A DNA stretch of 64,000 nucleotides, taken from positions 10,974,138 to 11,038,137 of the forward strand of contig JANVCC010000012.1 in NCBI GenBank assembly GCA_025345505.1, given 5' to 3'. This document shows, one piece after another, positions 45,620 to 59,600 of this stretch. The stretch comes from Todiramphus chloris collaris. Lineage: Eukaryota > Chordata > Aves > Coraciiformes > Alcedinidae. Below the pieces are notes generated by a model that did no database searches, was not told where the DNA came from, and saw only the letters and a list, made by a program, of their open reading frames with translations. The position numbers were made by a program, and so were the translations under genes. Position 1 is the stretch's first letter. Every line of letters starts with the position of its first letter.

Positions 45620-48600
45620 AGGTTCTATTTTTAGTTTACATTGACCTTAAAAAATGCATTCTGTTTGGGAGTTGTTGGAAAATGACATATTCTGAAAACA
45701 ACTAGCAAACCATCTGGAAGTAGAAAAGGGGCCTGAATTGAATGAAATATTTTATTTCTGATCAAGGTCATAAATATTTTTTTTTGTTATACAACTGAAG
45801 GATTCCATTATAGTGGGGGGTGGGGGGGTCCGGAAAGAAAGAAAGAATTATTTTTGTTTTGAACTAGTTGAAACAATTTTTATATTTACTCTTTTTTTCT
45901 AAGCAGGCAGTCTGGGAAATTAATACAGATTGCTGAACTGCATTAATGTGAGTGAATCTGCACTTTTCCCTTGAAAAATAATGGTGAAAATTTTCACTTT
46001 GTATTATAGTGTGTCAGTAGAATTGACTGGAATCAGCTAAAATATTCTTAACATGAGAAATCTTCTTAATGTATTTTAACATTATGGCTATTAGCATATT
46101 CCTAATGTTGCTTTATACCAGTGTAGTCTAGGCCACAGGTACACATTGTACTGGCAGAACAGTACTTAATTTCATAATGGCATTGGGAGAGGTTGGCTCT
46201 GTGTTCAAGCAGCTTCAAAATCAGAGAAGAAAATATTTTCTCTCGGTAAATGATCTTTGTGAATTGCTGTGGAAAATATTTTAATGACTAGATCAAATGA
46301 GACAATTGAGCGTTACTGGAAGATGTTTCCAGTAGTGATTCTGTGAGGGACATGCCTTCCGGGGCAGGGTGGGGATCTGTGGCATGGAAGAGCAGATCCA
46401 TGTGCCACCGCACAGACAGTGCAGTCACAAATAGATGGAGTGTATGGAGAAGCAGTCATCTCTGTAGCTCCAGCAAAGCAGCTGCTGGAGCACAGCAAGA
46501 ATCTTCAACTCAATGCTGTTGGGCTGGTATCTGTCATGTCTCTAAAGTGACCGTTAAATATATCTTGTAAACATCAGTGTGGGCCTGATTTAACAACACA
46601 GATCACTAGTTGTTATACTGCTGGACAGATATTTAATATTTGTTGTGATCTTCATCTGACATATTTCAGTAATAAAATGTAACATGGTGATTGTCAAGTG
46701 GACTTCCGATTTGTCAGCGAAGACTTTTCTTTTTACTGTGTACAGTCATGGAGATCTCCAGAAATCACTCACTTACACAGAACCCTTTTCAGAACAAAAC
46801 TAGACATACTTTATCTTAAATATGTGCCTAATTGCTTTCCTGAGTTACAGCTTAATGTGAATGCAGCAGAATGTATGGGTCTTAATTGCCTTATTTTTAC
46901 AAATATTTTTGGTTGGTTGTTGGTTTTTTTTTTTTTCTTAAGCTTTTTAAATTAAGAATTTCTTCCCCACCTTCAACTCAGACCAATGGCTGTAGCCTAA
47001 TTGAGGTGTCTGGGAGCTGGCAGCCAGGGGTAGCTGGTTGCCTGCATTGCAGTGCATTCATTAAGATGCTCTTGAAATTAAAAGATTGCAAATCACAACC
47101 TCCAGGCTGGGTCTTAGGTAGTCTGAGTATGAAAAAAACAAGAAAGCTAGAAATTCCTCCAGTCTCAGTTCTGATAAGGATTCCTTTCAGGTCAGTGAAC
47201 AAAAAAATTGCTTTCAATTATATGTTTGTGACTAAAACATTTGAAAACATTTGACAAAAGCTACAACATAAATTTTACAACTCATTTTTATACAGCTGCT
47301 GTGAAGTAGTAAGTGTTTAGGTGAGAGAATGACCTTTGTGTTATGTTTCATTGGAATTATCATCTGAGAAAGGGTAAAGGTAATTTTATCGGTGTCTTTT
47401 GTGATGATAAAGGGAACCAACCCCATTAAATAGAAAGATAAGCATACACATAGTTGTGTGATCAAAGGTTGAAAGAGAAACAATACTTGAGAAGACAGGG
47501 GAAAAGATGAGTTCCATGTTTTGAGTGACCATGTGCTAAAGATGTAGGTGTGAAGGTGAACACTGACTGAAGCCTCCTGGAGTGTCACATAGGGGTATGC
47601 AGCATGAACAGCGCACACACAAGGGAGAATGAACACTAGCATCTTGTGATGTTGCAGGAGTGGGTTGGCAAAAAACCCCACTGCTCAGTGCTCTTCTTTT
47701 CCATCTGTCATTCAAGCTATTATTTTTAGAACAACATTAACTGTTTCAGGACAGCATGGTGCGGGCTCCTGTTGGCTGCAGCATGGGCAGCGCAGGAACC
47801 TTGAAAGGGTTCCTCCTTGCAGTGGCAAGCTGTGATTCCATAGGTGCGGCTATCTATCTGGGCCAGTGGAGAGTTGATTTAAGTGTAGGTGAAACAGGAA
47901 AACCACAATACACAAAAGTGTTTTGTCTGTATCAGCAGCAAAGGGCTCATGACTCAATGCCCAAAGGATTTGTTTCAGGTGTTAAGAGGGTGCTCTGCTG
48001 ATTATAGACCTTTCTATCCCTATGTCGCCTCTCCAACTGTCCTGTCTCTTCCTGCACCCCACTCTTGCCCCTGCCTCATCCTTCCTGCTCAAGATAAAAT
48101 AAAGTGGAGTGTTCCTCAGGGAGGAGGTGCAAGGGGTAGGCTCATGCCTGTAGGCTCAGGGCAGCCAGACAACAGAGTGTACCTTCTAAGCAGTGTCTGT
48201 TTCCAAAGAAAGGCCAAGAGAAAAAAAAATTTAAAAAAATGACAGTACAAGAGCTGAATTGTGATCCCATAGTTCCCAGAGCTGGAGTAGGTGAAGAACT
48301 TAGGTAACACAGTAAGGATACAAACAACAGTAATTGAACAAGTTGGGGAACAGGTAGATTTAGCGTAAGCGGTAGAGAAGCCCAGAAGGCTCACGCATAG
48401 CCGAGAGCAGAAGATGGCAGCCATCTGCTACACAGCTAATGAAAATGCTAGAATAGCCTGTTGCAACTGCTCCGCGTATTCACCACATTGCTGCTTGGCT
48501 TCCTTTCCCTTTCAAACAAAGTCTGACTGCTGCTGACAGTGTGGATGCTAACTCTTTTATTGACAGCTCTTCACACCTTCCTTCAGGACGCTTCATGAAT

Positions 48601-51600
48601 CTGCTTGCACTTCCCTTGGTCCCATGTAAAATGGATCACTGTTTTAAAGATGCCTTTGTGGGGGAGGAGGGATAGGTAACAACACACTGGACTTTTCACC
48701 GCTTTAGATCCCTTTAAAAGTGTTAACTGGGTAACTTAAATAGTTGCCTGAACTTGGTGAGCGTGGTCATCTTTGTTTTAGCAAAGGGGAACTGAGGCGG
48801 TGAAATCAAGAGAACTTGTCTAAAGCCACACAGGGGAATTTTGTATCAGCTAGGATTAGGCTGCAGAAGTTACCCAGTCTCACCTCTCTGCTCTGAAAAA
48901 TACCACCTCTTAAATGTGGTTAGATCACAAATTGAGCAACGAGTTTCTGAATTAAGTAATGGTTAGCTGAGTTAAGTCATGGTTAGAGAAGGTGACCACT
49001 AGAACAGTAAAATAAGTTGCTCTCTGTTTTCATAACCTCGTTTGAATAAGAGCTACGGGTCAGAGCATCTCTTTGTCTGTTCTGGAATTGGTGTGAAGAA
49101 CCAGCCTTTGTGTTGTTGGCTTGCAAGAGAAAATAGGCAGAATATCTTAGACTATTCTTCTAAGTCACACCTTAGTGTAACTCCCCAAAGATGGTTGTGT
49201 AGCTTTATTAGTAGATCGACAAAACTCTTCATTTTTTACTTCTCAAAATCCCAGTTTCCTATTAAAATGTCTCTACAGAAAGACAATCAAAGTAGTGTAT
49301 GTAAGGAGCTCAGAAGTCTATTTTTGCAGAATATCCTTTTTTTACCATTGCCCAATTTATCCTTTCTTTACATTAAAAAAAAAAAATCCAGCTTATTACA
49401 CCTATACTGATGTCACTTGCTGCCAAATAGTCAAGCAGTTGGTATGCCAGTGTAGCACTTGAAGGCACAGATGCTTCACGACCTACCTAAGGCAGCTTGA
49501 ATTCTCAGGGTATTCTTTATTGCTCTTCAAAGAAGGTAAAGAAAATCCTACTGCAGAAAGTGCATCGAAAACCAGGAAGAAGATTTTATCAAATAGTTCT
49601 TACATTTTTGTGGGAGAAATTGGACTTAAATTTTGTCAATATTTTGGACATTTTTGGTCAGTTCTAAGGATAGAGAAGAATTGTCCAGAGGCAATTTCCC
49701 TTTCATTCATGGTTGTCTCTTCCCTCCACAACTATAAATAGGCCACCTTCTTTAACAGACAACTGCCCAGCATCCACTAGGCCGATAGGGTCACAGCATG
49801 CGTACAAAACTAATGGTAGGATAAAATGACTTTTGTTTTCTTTCATACAATTTAGCAGCTGAAAAGCATCAGTTTCCCCTCTAGAGATTCAGGCCTCAGA
49901 TCACAGCTACCTTCTGGGATCTAAGGCATAGTCTGCCACAAGTTCAAACATCTTAGAGAACTGCTAGGCTGTGTGAAAGCGCTGCAAGACATTCTGCAGA
50001 GCAGAGCCAGGAGAGGAAAGGTAAGATTGCTGGCAAAGTGAAAAGTGTTGACACAAGGATAATTAGCAGCTCAAGGGTTCTTAAAGTGCAAAACAACATG
50101 AAAAACATACAGAATCCTACAGAAACAAACCCAAGTATCCTGAAGATGACAGTTTAGCAACATCGATGATCAGCCCTTTCCAAGCAGCAGCAGAAGCCAA
50201 ACCTTCCCACCTTGACTGAAAGCTGCCCAGCCAGCAGTGAGTCTTGGCTGCCTTATCAGGGGTAGCAAGCACATTAGCTTGCTCTCTACCTACACACTGT
50301 GTGTATTGACCAATAAATCATAACTTTTACTCTCTTAAGCTGCAAAATCTTTTTTTGCAGTGGCTTGGTACATAGTAAAAGGCACCCAAATGAGCTGTCC
50401 CGGAGGGACAAAGGTTACAAACCAGGGAAGAACTATTTAGAATGGGCAGCACCTCCTCCTCTATCACCCTTTGAAAAATCACTGCCTTAAGAATCAAAGG
50501 AGGAGTTAGAAACAGAATGAAATGAAATCAAAACAAACCAAACCAAAACTTCTGAATTTCCATTCATTCTTTATCACAAATTACTGAAAAAGGTGAGTTT
50601 CTATGTCTCCTTATAGCCTTGCCATCCCCAGCCAGCAAAGGGTGTGAACTAATTGTTAAATTCAGTTCAACAAGTTCCTCATTAGGGGGAAATTACCTGA
50701 GTTTGAAATCTGCTAATTTTCCAATCAGGGTGAGTGTTTGCACTTGTGATTTGGAAATAATTAACACATGGTATAACATCAAAACCTATGTAAAGGCTAA
50801 TGGTAGAAGGACTAATTTCCTTGGCATGAAAATAGTGTGCTTGGTTTCCCCAGAGATCTATTACTATCCTTTCAGTATCTGATGTGTAGGGTGTTCTCGT
50901 ATTGACTGAGACTGATTCTCTGCAGAGTTGTACTTTTTTAATGTTAATTTTGAACTCAGGGCTATAAGTATTATTTTTATTTTATTTTGGAAGATGTTGT
51001 ATTTATTTCTTCTTCTCCCTGACAGTACAGACTTTCCCAGAATTAATTGCTTCTGTTATCTCTAAAATAATAAACTTTCATTTTAGATTAGGGCTTTAGC
51101 TTGAGTTCTGCAAACTTTAAATTGCACATTCCCAGGAGAGCCATGTCCTTAGAGACATTCCTACAAATATGAATAACCTGTAATATTTAGGAAGAAAGGA
51201 TGTCCAGGTAGAACAACTAATTAGGAAAGCAGATGGGAGAAACACAAACTAATTTTCTACCTTAGTTTCAGCTAGTGATATAACCCAAATCATTACCACT
51301 TCCACATATTATCAGATAATACTAGCTAATCTAAACCAGCTATTTCTGGTGTGTATATATATTTATCTCTTATAGATTAGAGCATGGCACTAGTACAACA
51401 TTAGTGACATCTTGACACAAAACTTGTAAGGTAGAGGTGTGATTTAATCTTTGGTAGCTGAGTCAACTCCACCCAAGGGTGGAGTGACAAGAAGGGTGTG
51501 ACTTGACAGCTACAGACAAGGAGAAGAGTCTGTTCCACGTGAGGAGGCAGCATGCAGCAGAGCACAGGTATATTATCTAGACTAATGTCTAGCCCAGAAG

Positions 51601-53760
51601 CAGTCTAGATATGGCCACAGACGCAGTGACACAGAGCACAGTACTTGAGCTCTGCTTGCCCACAATTAGCATGTGAAGCTTTTCACTGTCTTTTGTCATC
51701 ATGTTGCCTTTAAACCCCTAAGGCCTCCAAGGAGAGCCTCCCACAAAAAAAAAACAAGCCAGCAAGGGTAGGGCAGCTTTAAATGGCATGTGATCTACTA
51801 AAGCTTTGTCAAGCAGCATCCTTTAGGCAGAAGGTCTGCCCAAGGAAGCCCAGGAAGAGGGAAATGTGGCTGTCTTCTCACATGCCCATGGATATCTATG
51901 AAAATTATTTGCACAGAGATAGGAAGTGAGTTTCAGGTACATGTGAGTCAATACTTGGGAGTTCTCTTACTGGAGTATTATCTCTGACTTAGGTAACCTA
52001 TTTTGAACACTTCAAGTAACCTAATTGTTTGAAGCTTTCTCTTCTCAGTGCAGTTTCTGGATGAACGTAAATAGAACTTGCATTTCTTCTTTCACAGATG
52101 CAGCACTTGTGATTTGTATCCAGGGCCCTCAAGAAGCATTCACACTGACAGAAATGCTACATACAGGTGGTAGGGATTTGCATTTTCATGCAAACTGAGG
52201 ATGGCTCCTTTTCTTGGTCAGTTTTGCTTTTAAGCTCATTGCTTATGAATTACTATTGCTTCTGAAATTCTAGACTTTGATTCTCATATCCATTTTTCTA
52301 TTGCTCTATTTCTGTTCACCTGTCTGCTGTTCATGACATCAGCTGCTGCTTCTGTGCTTCAGGAGAGATTGTTCACAACTGCATTGGTTGCTTTGGTTAT
52401 AGGCAGTATTTCCTGTGTCAAACCCCCAGAGCTCTGAGAGCATCTTCTTTTCTCTCCCTTGTAGGGACCATCCCTCCTCATTGCTCATAGGTAATGTGAA
52501 AAAAAGAGAGTGTGAGCAAGTGAGTCTGAGGAGCTAATCCATTAAAATCCATGGTTTTGATTGGTCCTGATTGCATATTTTCCCAAAGCTATTTATTTTC
52601 CCTATATACTTATCTTTTACTTCCAAAAAAGGATCAAACTCTAAGCTCTGGTCAATTAACCCTTATTCCCTTCACAAGAAAAACATTGGCTATTTCACTC
52701 TGGTTCTTACTGAGCAGCTGCTGTGTTAGAAAAGACACACCTGTCAACCTGGGGATAATTTCTTCTGCAGTGCCTGCTGCCTTGGGAGTTGCTGAAGAAC
52801 CCATACTGCATGAGTGAGGAAGATCAAAGCTGTTAGGTCATCTACCAGACCAAGTCCGGCTTGTTGTCTGCCTGTGGAGAATGTTAAGGAGATAAAGTTC
52901 AACCGTTTCTTTTTATCCTCTCTTACCCTTTTGGTTACACACTGCTTTCTACTAGGAAACCCCTTCTTTCATGCTCCCTTTCCTTGTTCAAATTCCCTTC
53001 TTAGAGGCCAAAAATTGAAGCCGCCTGCCCACAGACTACCACCAAAATGGGAGATGTCTGACAAAGTCCCCATGGGAGATATTACCTTGTTTGGCTGCTT
53101 GCTGAGGACCCAAGGCAGCTCTGAGCCCTTGGGTAAGTGGCTGTGAGATTACATTGGTCTTTGTGGTCAGTGCAGTTATGCGTTAGAAAATCAGGCAGCT
53201 TCTGGAAGCTAAGAGTAGCCTCTTAAAAATAGTAATGAGTTAAATGTTACTTGGTCTCTTACCAGCAAATTATGGATGTCAAATGTAAATTACTTTGCTA
53301 CCCAGCAGTAATGAACAGAAAAATAATAAAAAGATGATTGACTCATGGTGATTCTCTCACTCTGTATGCACACGCACACAAATCCATTCCGTAATTTCTT
53401 TATTTTTAACCACTTACCCAGATTTAACTGAGTGACATGCAAAACTGATATCAAAGTCACATGAAGTAACCTATGTATGGTAAGTTGTGTGCACCAGATG
53501 AAGGGGTTTGGGAGTTACTTCTGTCTGATCCAACATAAAAACTATTTGACCATAATTTTTATACCAATATTCCCAAATCACCATTGGGGCTGTCAAGCCA
53601 TTCTCTGTTTTTGATGTAAATTGTGCTGTTGCTAAGCATTGGCCCAGCAACAGCATCCCTTCAAAGGGAACAGGATGGCACAAGTTTTGTTCAGGTCATC
53701 CCACTACCGAACAGCTTCATCACACTACAAGGCAGCAACCAGCAGCAGCCAGGTGGTGTA
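45620..53760. other. Intergenic DNA
   Basis: Eight kilobases without a recognised gene or clear transposon. Simple sequence includes a G-rich run at about 45813-45829. AT-rich stretches such as 50940-51370 may include conserved non-coding DNA. An inverted octamer pair lies at 52176-52194. Confidence 0.6.
52176..52194. promoter_or_regulatory. Inverted pair of POU octamer motifs
   Basis: ATTTGCATTTTCATGCAAA contains the octamer ATTTGCAT and, four bases on, the reverse-strand core ATGCAAA. Such paired sites are typical of POU-factor enhancers, but chance occurrence in AT-rich DNA is possible. Confidence 0.35.
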
Positions 53761-53763
53761 ACA

Positions 53764-54530
53764 ATCATAGAATCGTTTAGACTGGAAAAGGCTTTAAGAT
53801 AACTGTGTCTGTTAACCTAACACTGCCAAGTCCACCATTAACCATGTCTCTAAGTGCCACATTTACACATCTTTTAAATTCCTCCAGGGACAGGACACTG
53901 CCCTGGGCAAGCCTGTTCCAGGGCTTAACAATACTTTCAGTGAAGAATTTTTACCTAATATCCAATCTAAACATCCCCTGGCACAACTACAGACCATTTC
54001 CTCTTGTCCTGTTGCTTCAGAAAAGAGACCAACCCCCACCTTGATGCAACCTCCTTTCAGGTAGTTGTTGAGAGTGATAAGGTCTCCCCTGATCCTCCTT
54101 TTCTCCAGGCTAAACAACCCCAGTTCCCTCAGCTGCTCCTCATGACACTTGGTCTCTAGATCCCTTGTCAGCTTCTTTGGACACGCTCCAGCACCTCAGT
54201 GTCCTTCTTGTAGTGAGGGGCCCAAAACTGAACACCTTGTTTGAGGTGTGGCCTCACCAGTGCTGAGTACGGGGGAACAATCACTTCCCTGCCCCTGCTC
54301 ACCACACAATTTCTGATCCAGGCCAGGATGCTGTTGGCTGCCTTGTCCACCTGGGCACACTGCTGGCTCATGCTCAGATGGATGTTGACCAACAGGTCCT
54401 TTTCCGCTGGGCAGGTTTCCAGCCACTCAGCCCCAAGCCTGTAGCATTCCCCAGGGCTGTTGTGACCGGAGTGCAGAACCTGGTACTTGGTCTTGTTGAA
54501 CCTCATATAAATGGCTTCAGGTGAGCCTTG
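53764..54530 (-). mobile_element. CR1 LINE 3' fragment (about 0.77 kb)
   Basis: It starts on the plus strand with atcatagaatcg (the inverted tail). The minus strand then carries the CR1 3' UTR and decayed ORF2 3' coding sequence up to about 54530 (LEVLERVQ-type and [20 protein letters not shown] codons). The 5' limit is approximate. Frameshifts are present. Confidence 0.92.
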
Positions 54531-54599
54531 CTTCTGTGATGTGGTGCCCTCAGCTGCAGCTTCTTCAGTACAACTGTGTTTGCAAATCCCTTGCAAAAC

Positions 54600-56230
54600 G
54601 ATGAATTAAGATTTTTCTTGTAATAATTGCAATGGGATTTTGAATTGCTTTTCTAACTTTAAAGCCGTGATGCTAGTGTTTTACCAACACCCTTGGCATA
54701 ATTTTTAGCCTGCCCCTCCCTCAAGCATAGGAATGATAATAAATAGGGAGAGATTTAAAGGATTTAAATTGGATTTATCATTTTTCATTTTCTAGACTTA
54801 TACCCACCTTTTCAATGTCTCTTTTTGAGGAAGCAATCTGAACCCTTTGTTAGTTTAATAGGATTTGGCTAATATTACTGACCTTATCCCATCCTCAAGC
54901 TGGATTTCCACTGATCGTCTAATCAGATTTCCCTGACACTAAGGCAAATCCTCTCTGTAAACAGTTGTAGCTGCCTGAGACAAGACTTGCTACTGGTGCT
55001 TTCCCTTCACACAAGCAAGCTACGCCTGCTGAAACCCTCTCCTGAGATGAGGTGAGACAAGTGTGTGACTAAGTGCCAGCTGTCTGTTTGTTTTCTCTTT
55101 AAAATCATGTGGTTAATTCTAAATGTTCTTATCTTTCGTCTGTATTCTTCTGCCACCCAAGGCTGGGTGGAGAACCCCTGTAATTGTGTCACACCAAAAA
55201 ATACGCAGTGAGAGATGGTTAGTAAAATTTGACCTACCATCTTCCTCCCTGTCTGAATCCCTGTATTCCCAGGAAGATGTAGGGTGTGCAACAGCTGTCC
55301 CTATTCCTGAGCCACTTGCAGGGTTTTTTTTTCTTTTCTAGCTATTGGTAACAGTTGAAAATGGCAAAAAAGTGCAATGTCGTGCTCTGTCTGCTACTTG
55401 CATCTCTTTCTGTTTGCCCTATATTGTAAGCAGAAGAACACCTGGGTATGTATTCTACACTGCCCTGTCTTTCGAACATTTTTTAGCAGAGAACCAATAT
55501 GCATTTTGCTTTACTAGGACACATCAAAGGATATGCCATTTGTTAAATTTTGAAATTAATTATTAGAAGAGTACAATATTTCTCATGGAAAGAAAAAAAA
55601 AAAAGTCCTCAGCATCCCCCACGGTGCTCTCAAAATGCTAAATGCCTCTTTTTTTCTTCTTCTTCTTCTTCTTCCCCCCCCCCCCCGATGAATGACATTG
55701 CATTGTGTGTGCCCCCAAGAAAAGCCTGTCTGGTCTGTCTGGGGTGGTTCTATACATCAGTAAGAGCTCAATGAAGGTAACTTGATTTTTTTTTTTGCAG
55801 CTAACATGTTTAGCTTTTCAACTTGCACTTGCAGAAGTGGCTAACAGAGCAAGTGAAGGGAAGCTACCAGAGAAGTGTCAGTGAAGGCGGGCCAGTCACC
55901 AAGGGTAACAGCCGTAATTCTCCAGCAGCCTCAGTCTCAGAGGTTCCAGCACACCATCACTAGGATAGCAAAAGAGGCTGGAGTGTACATTTTTGCCATG
56001 ATGGCAAATAGAGTTCATCCCTATTTAATTTATTTTCATTCTACAGTCTCTCCAGGGGCTTTAGTACTATACCTCGGGAAGGAACTTCATTACACGCATG
56101 AAGACACATCACCGTATTTAATTCCCCACGCTGGTTAGAAAGGAAGTTTAAAAAAAACCCCAAACCAGCAAAGGAGTGTGATGAATTAATTGTGTGCACT
56201 CCCTCCTCCTCCTCCCTCTTCCCTTTCCAG
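54600..56230. other. Intergenic DNA
   Basis: No gene is recognised. A (CTT)n tract followed by a run of 13 C lies at 55655-55686. Confidence 0.65.
55655..55686. repeat. (CTT)n followed by poly-C
   Basis: About seven CTT units run directly into 13 C residues (55674-55686). Simple sequence. Confidence 0.9.
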
Positions 56231-56234
56231 GTTT

Positions 56235-56690
56235 CTTCACAGATGAGGAATTGAACGTAGCGCCCACGGGGTAAGGCAGTGGCTTCACAGATCACAGAGC
56301 TGCTGTCACAGATCATTGCTGAATGCTCAGTGACTCAGCCTAAGTATCCTCTAAAGGCTGAACCCGCTCTCTCTTCCTTTCTCCAAGGACCAGATGACCA
56401 GCAACGGGAACTCGAAGCATTCAGCCTAACATCCGAGCCGTACAGGTGTTCTGAGAAACACGAAGGCGAGGAATTCCTATAGCCAGGCGCTGCAAGTCCG
56501 GACTTATCCATAGGCAGTCCCCGGTCGAGCATGTGGCAGTCACTAGATGGCACACTTAAACAACTCTCAGCCACTGTCCCCCTTGCTCTGCCGGTGCTGG
56601 GGTGCATCGGAGAGCTTTTCCCACGGGAGACAAGGGATTCTTTGATGCGCGGTCTCGGTCTGTGTATCTTGTATTTTTCTTGCGGTTTGC
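56235..56690. promoter_or_regulatory. CpG-enriched patch, weak promoter or enhancer candidate
   Basis: By eye there are about 20 CpG dinucleotides in 450 bp, against very few in the flanking kilobases; GC is only moderately raised. No first exon or known motif is recognised. It may be a weak CpG island or hypomethylated enhancer. Confidence 0.35.
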
Positions 56691-59600
56691 TGCCTTCACT
56701 GGTAAGCTTCCAATTTACTATTAGCACGCAAAGCTAATTTTCTTTGCCTTCAGTTGCAGCTAAGTTAGTATTGCCCTCTTTAATTTTTGGAGGACGGCTG
56801 GTTCTGGCTGCTTTGAGGAACGTCTCAAAAGTGCTATGAACCTGACCTGTGCCTCCAGCAGCAGGCACGCAACTGCAAGGTCAGGGGGATCTGTGTCTTA
56901 TCTTGGGGGAAATAATGCATGGTGCAGGCCCTCTTTCATACTGTTGTGAAAGAACAGCATTTACAGAATAGTTGTATCCCTCCGGTCCTTTTCCTTAGGG
57001 TCCCCAAAATATGTAGTAGGAATTATGGTTATCATTGCTACCAGTAGCATAAGCAGTTAGAGTCAAAACTGGTTTACCTTCTAACCATCCCTATAGAGGA
57101 AAACATAAACCAAATGAGGGCCGGGTGGCAGTTTCACTTGTTCTTGCTCAGATCCAACTGTATTAGTCCTGCCAGGTGGGCACTTTCTCCGTTACCACAC
57201 AGCACACCTTTGTGTTGGAAAAATCTCAGTGAAGTTTCTCCTATCACACCTTTTGCTCTGACTTTCAGCCTTGCCAGCACAAGACTATTTAAGGGACATG
57301 AAGCTATATACACATATAGCTTTTGAACTCTGCTCTCTAAGTGGAAGCACTGGTGCAGGGACCTGGGGCTGGTTCTCCAGCTTGTTTTGAAGTCCATCTT
57401 CTGCCTGGCACAAAGCAAACAGCTCCTCAGGGATGCATGTTTACAGCTTGCCAGACTGGATGTGTCTACAGTACCGTTTAAAATTGGATTAGCATTTGCG
57501 AAACAAATAACCTAATTGTGTTTCTAATGATGCTTTAGGCTGCCCACAGGGCTGATCTCTGAGCTTTCCTGTGGATGTCTTTTGGGGGAAACTCAAGAGG
57601 GAGATGTGCTCCAGGAGTGCACCTAGTTGCACCGATGAGCTCCAGGAGTGCTCCTCAGTTGCCATCAGGCTTTCAATCCAAAGGTCCAGCCTAGAGCTAG
57701 GCCAAAATGTGAATAATGGAGATACCAAGTCCTCAAAACAAACCATTGCACTGTACAGATATGCCTGTATGGTGCCACACTACCTGCTCAGTGTATGTGG
57801 AGATACTGTTCCTGATGCTTAATGTGGAATCTGCCCTAGGCTTCATTTGGAGACAGTCCTTGAATTTGTCTGTTAGCTATAGCTACACTATTTGTTGTTT
57901 CCTTCAAATTGAAGCTTTTAGAGAGTTTTGCTGTCAATTAGAGAACTTGCCTGCAGTGTGATATTTTCCTTTCCTCCTTTCTCCTTGCTCCTGTATGAAG
58001 CACCTGTCATAACTGTCCCAGGGATTTGTTCTGCAGTGTTGATGGACATGGTAGCAGACACAGGAAAAATTGTATATTATACAGAGAAGTAACATAACTT
58101 ACTGCTCTACCCAATAGTCTGTGCTGCCCAGGCATGCCGCAGTTTGCCATCTAGGAGGATTCAGTCATACAGGGTAGCTGTTTTCAACCTTGCTGGTTTT
58201 TACCTTATCTTTCTGGTTTGGAATAGGATGTATAAAATCCAAGCTCAATGTGCCCTCTAGTGAGAGTTTATTCCTTCTTTCTTATGGTTAAAGAGGCACT
58301 GTCAGAATTCAATGTCCTAATTTGTTCTCCCTTTAAATTTGTCTAGAGAGTGCCTGATAATACCACTTATTGGGGGGGGGGGGGGATTTTTCACAGCAAC
58401 CCCTTCTCTTAGACAGCAATACTATCTAGTGATGCACGTTATCCATCTCTGTGGATTGGTGGTACCTGGTAACTTCAGGCCTTGCAGTCTTACTGTGTGG
58501 CAAGAAGAAATGAAGCAGGGGCAGAGGGAGAGGAGGAATAGAGCCACGACTAGCACTTACACCTGCAACCTTTTCTCAGTGGGTCGTTTTTCCTTGGGAA
58601 CCTTCTACTATGACAAAAGACTGCAAGGTTTAAAAACATATAGCAAGTATTTTTTATCAACTAATGCATACAGTACATAGGTACAAATATCAGGCTACTC
58701 ACTTAAATATTAACTTCTACTTACATACTTAATACTTAGCTGAGTAGTCTGTACTTACAAGTATTACTGGGCAGGCAGGCAGCTATTGGTCAGGAGGGGA
58801 AGTTTTCACTTCCATGGCTCTTTGAAAAGGATCGTGAGTCCTCACCCAGCCGAGCTGCTGTTTGCTGAGTCTCTGCCTTCTGTCTTTGGGTGTTGCATCT
58901 TTCCTCCCTCCCCAGTATTTTCCAGCTATCGCGAACTGCCTCTACAATTTCACATCTACCTCTGTACTTACTTCCATGTGGTTTCAGCTTACGCTCGCTC
59001 TTTCAGTTGGACAACAACTTTCTAAGCAAAACTCAGCCAAGGTATTGCAGCTGTGCCACAGCAAAAGGGTCACAGGCACAGGAACATCTGGGTTGCTGTT
59101 CAGCATTTGAAATTTAGCTGCACATTCCCACCAGAACAAAAGTAAAGCCATAATGTTGTTCTCTATTGTGACATCTAGACCGGTGTCATACTGATTATTA
59201 GCATTGGCTTTTTAAGATTATGATTAAGGCAGGTTAGACTACTAGCTCTCTGCATATACCGGTACTGTCGTGAAGCTCAGGCTCAACAGCTCATCATAAC
59301 ACCAGCAACAGAGTCCTTGAACTAACCATTGATTATATCACAGAAAGTCTTTCAAATAAACACACTGGGTTCGATTTTTGAAAAAAAAATATTCTAGTGA
59401 TAGAAAATGTACCCCAGGCTCAGCTAGAGCATCCTGATGGTTTCTTTAGCACCTTAAGAATGACCAAGTGCACCAGAATGTTTTCAGCAAGACATGCTGG
59501 TTTTGAAATATGCTGTAAAAGACCTGAACAGCAAATTTTGTGGTGGGGTCTTTTGTAGAGAACAAAGAGAATATTAGAGTCTACTTTTTGAAAGTTCAGA

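Noticed and set aside
47756..48001. 81-codon + strand frame
   Set aside because: Short, no resemblance to PDK3 (the expected next gene) or any family I know, and no flanking splice signals.
54168..54596. 142-codon minus-strand frame
   Set aside because: It is a decayed piece of CR1 ORF2 rather than a host gene.
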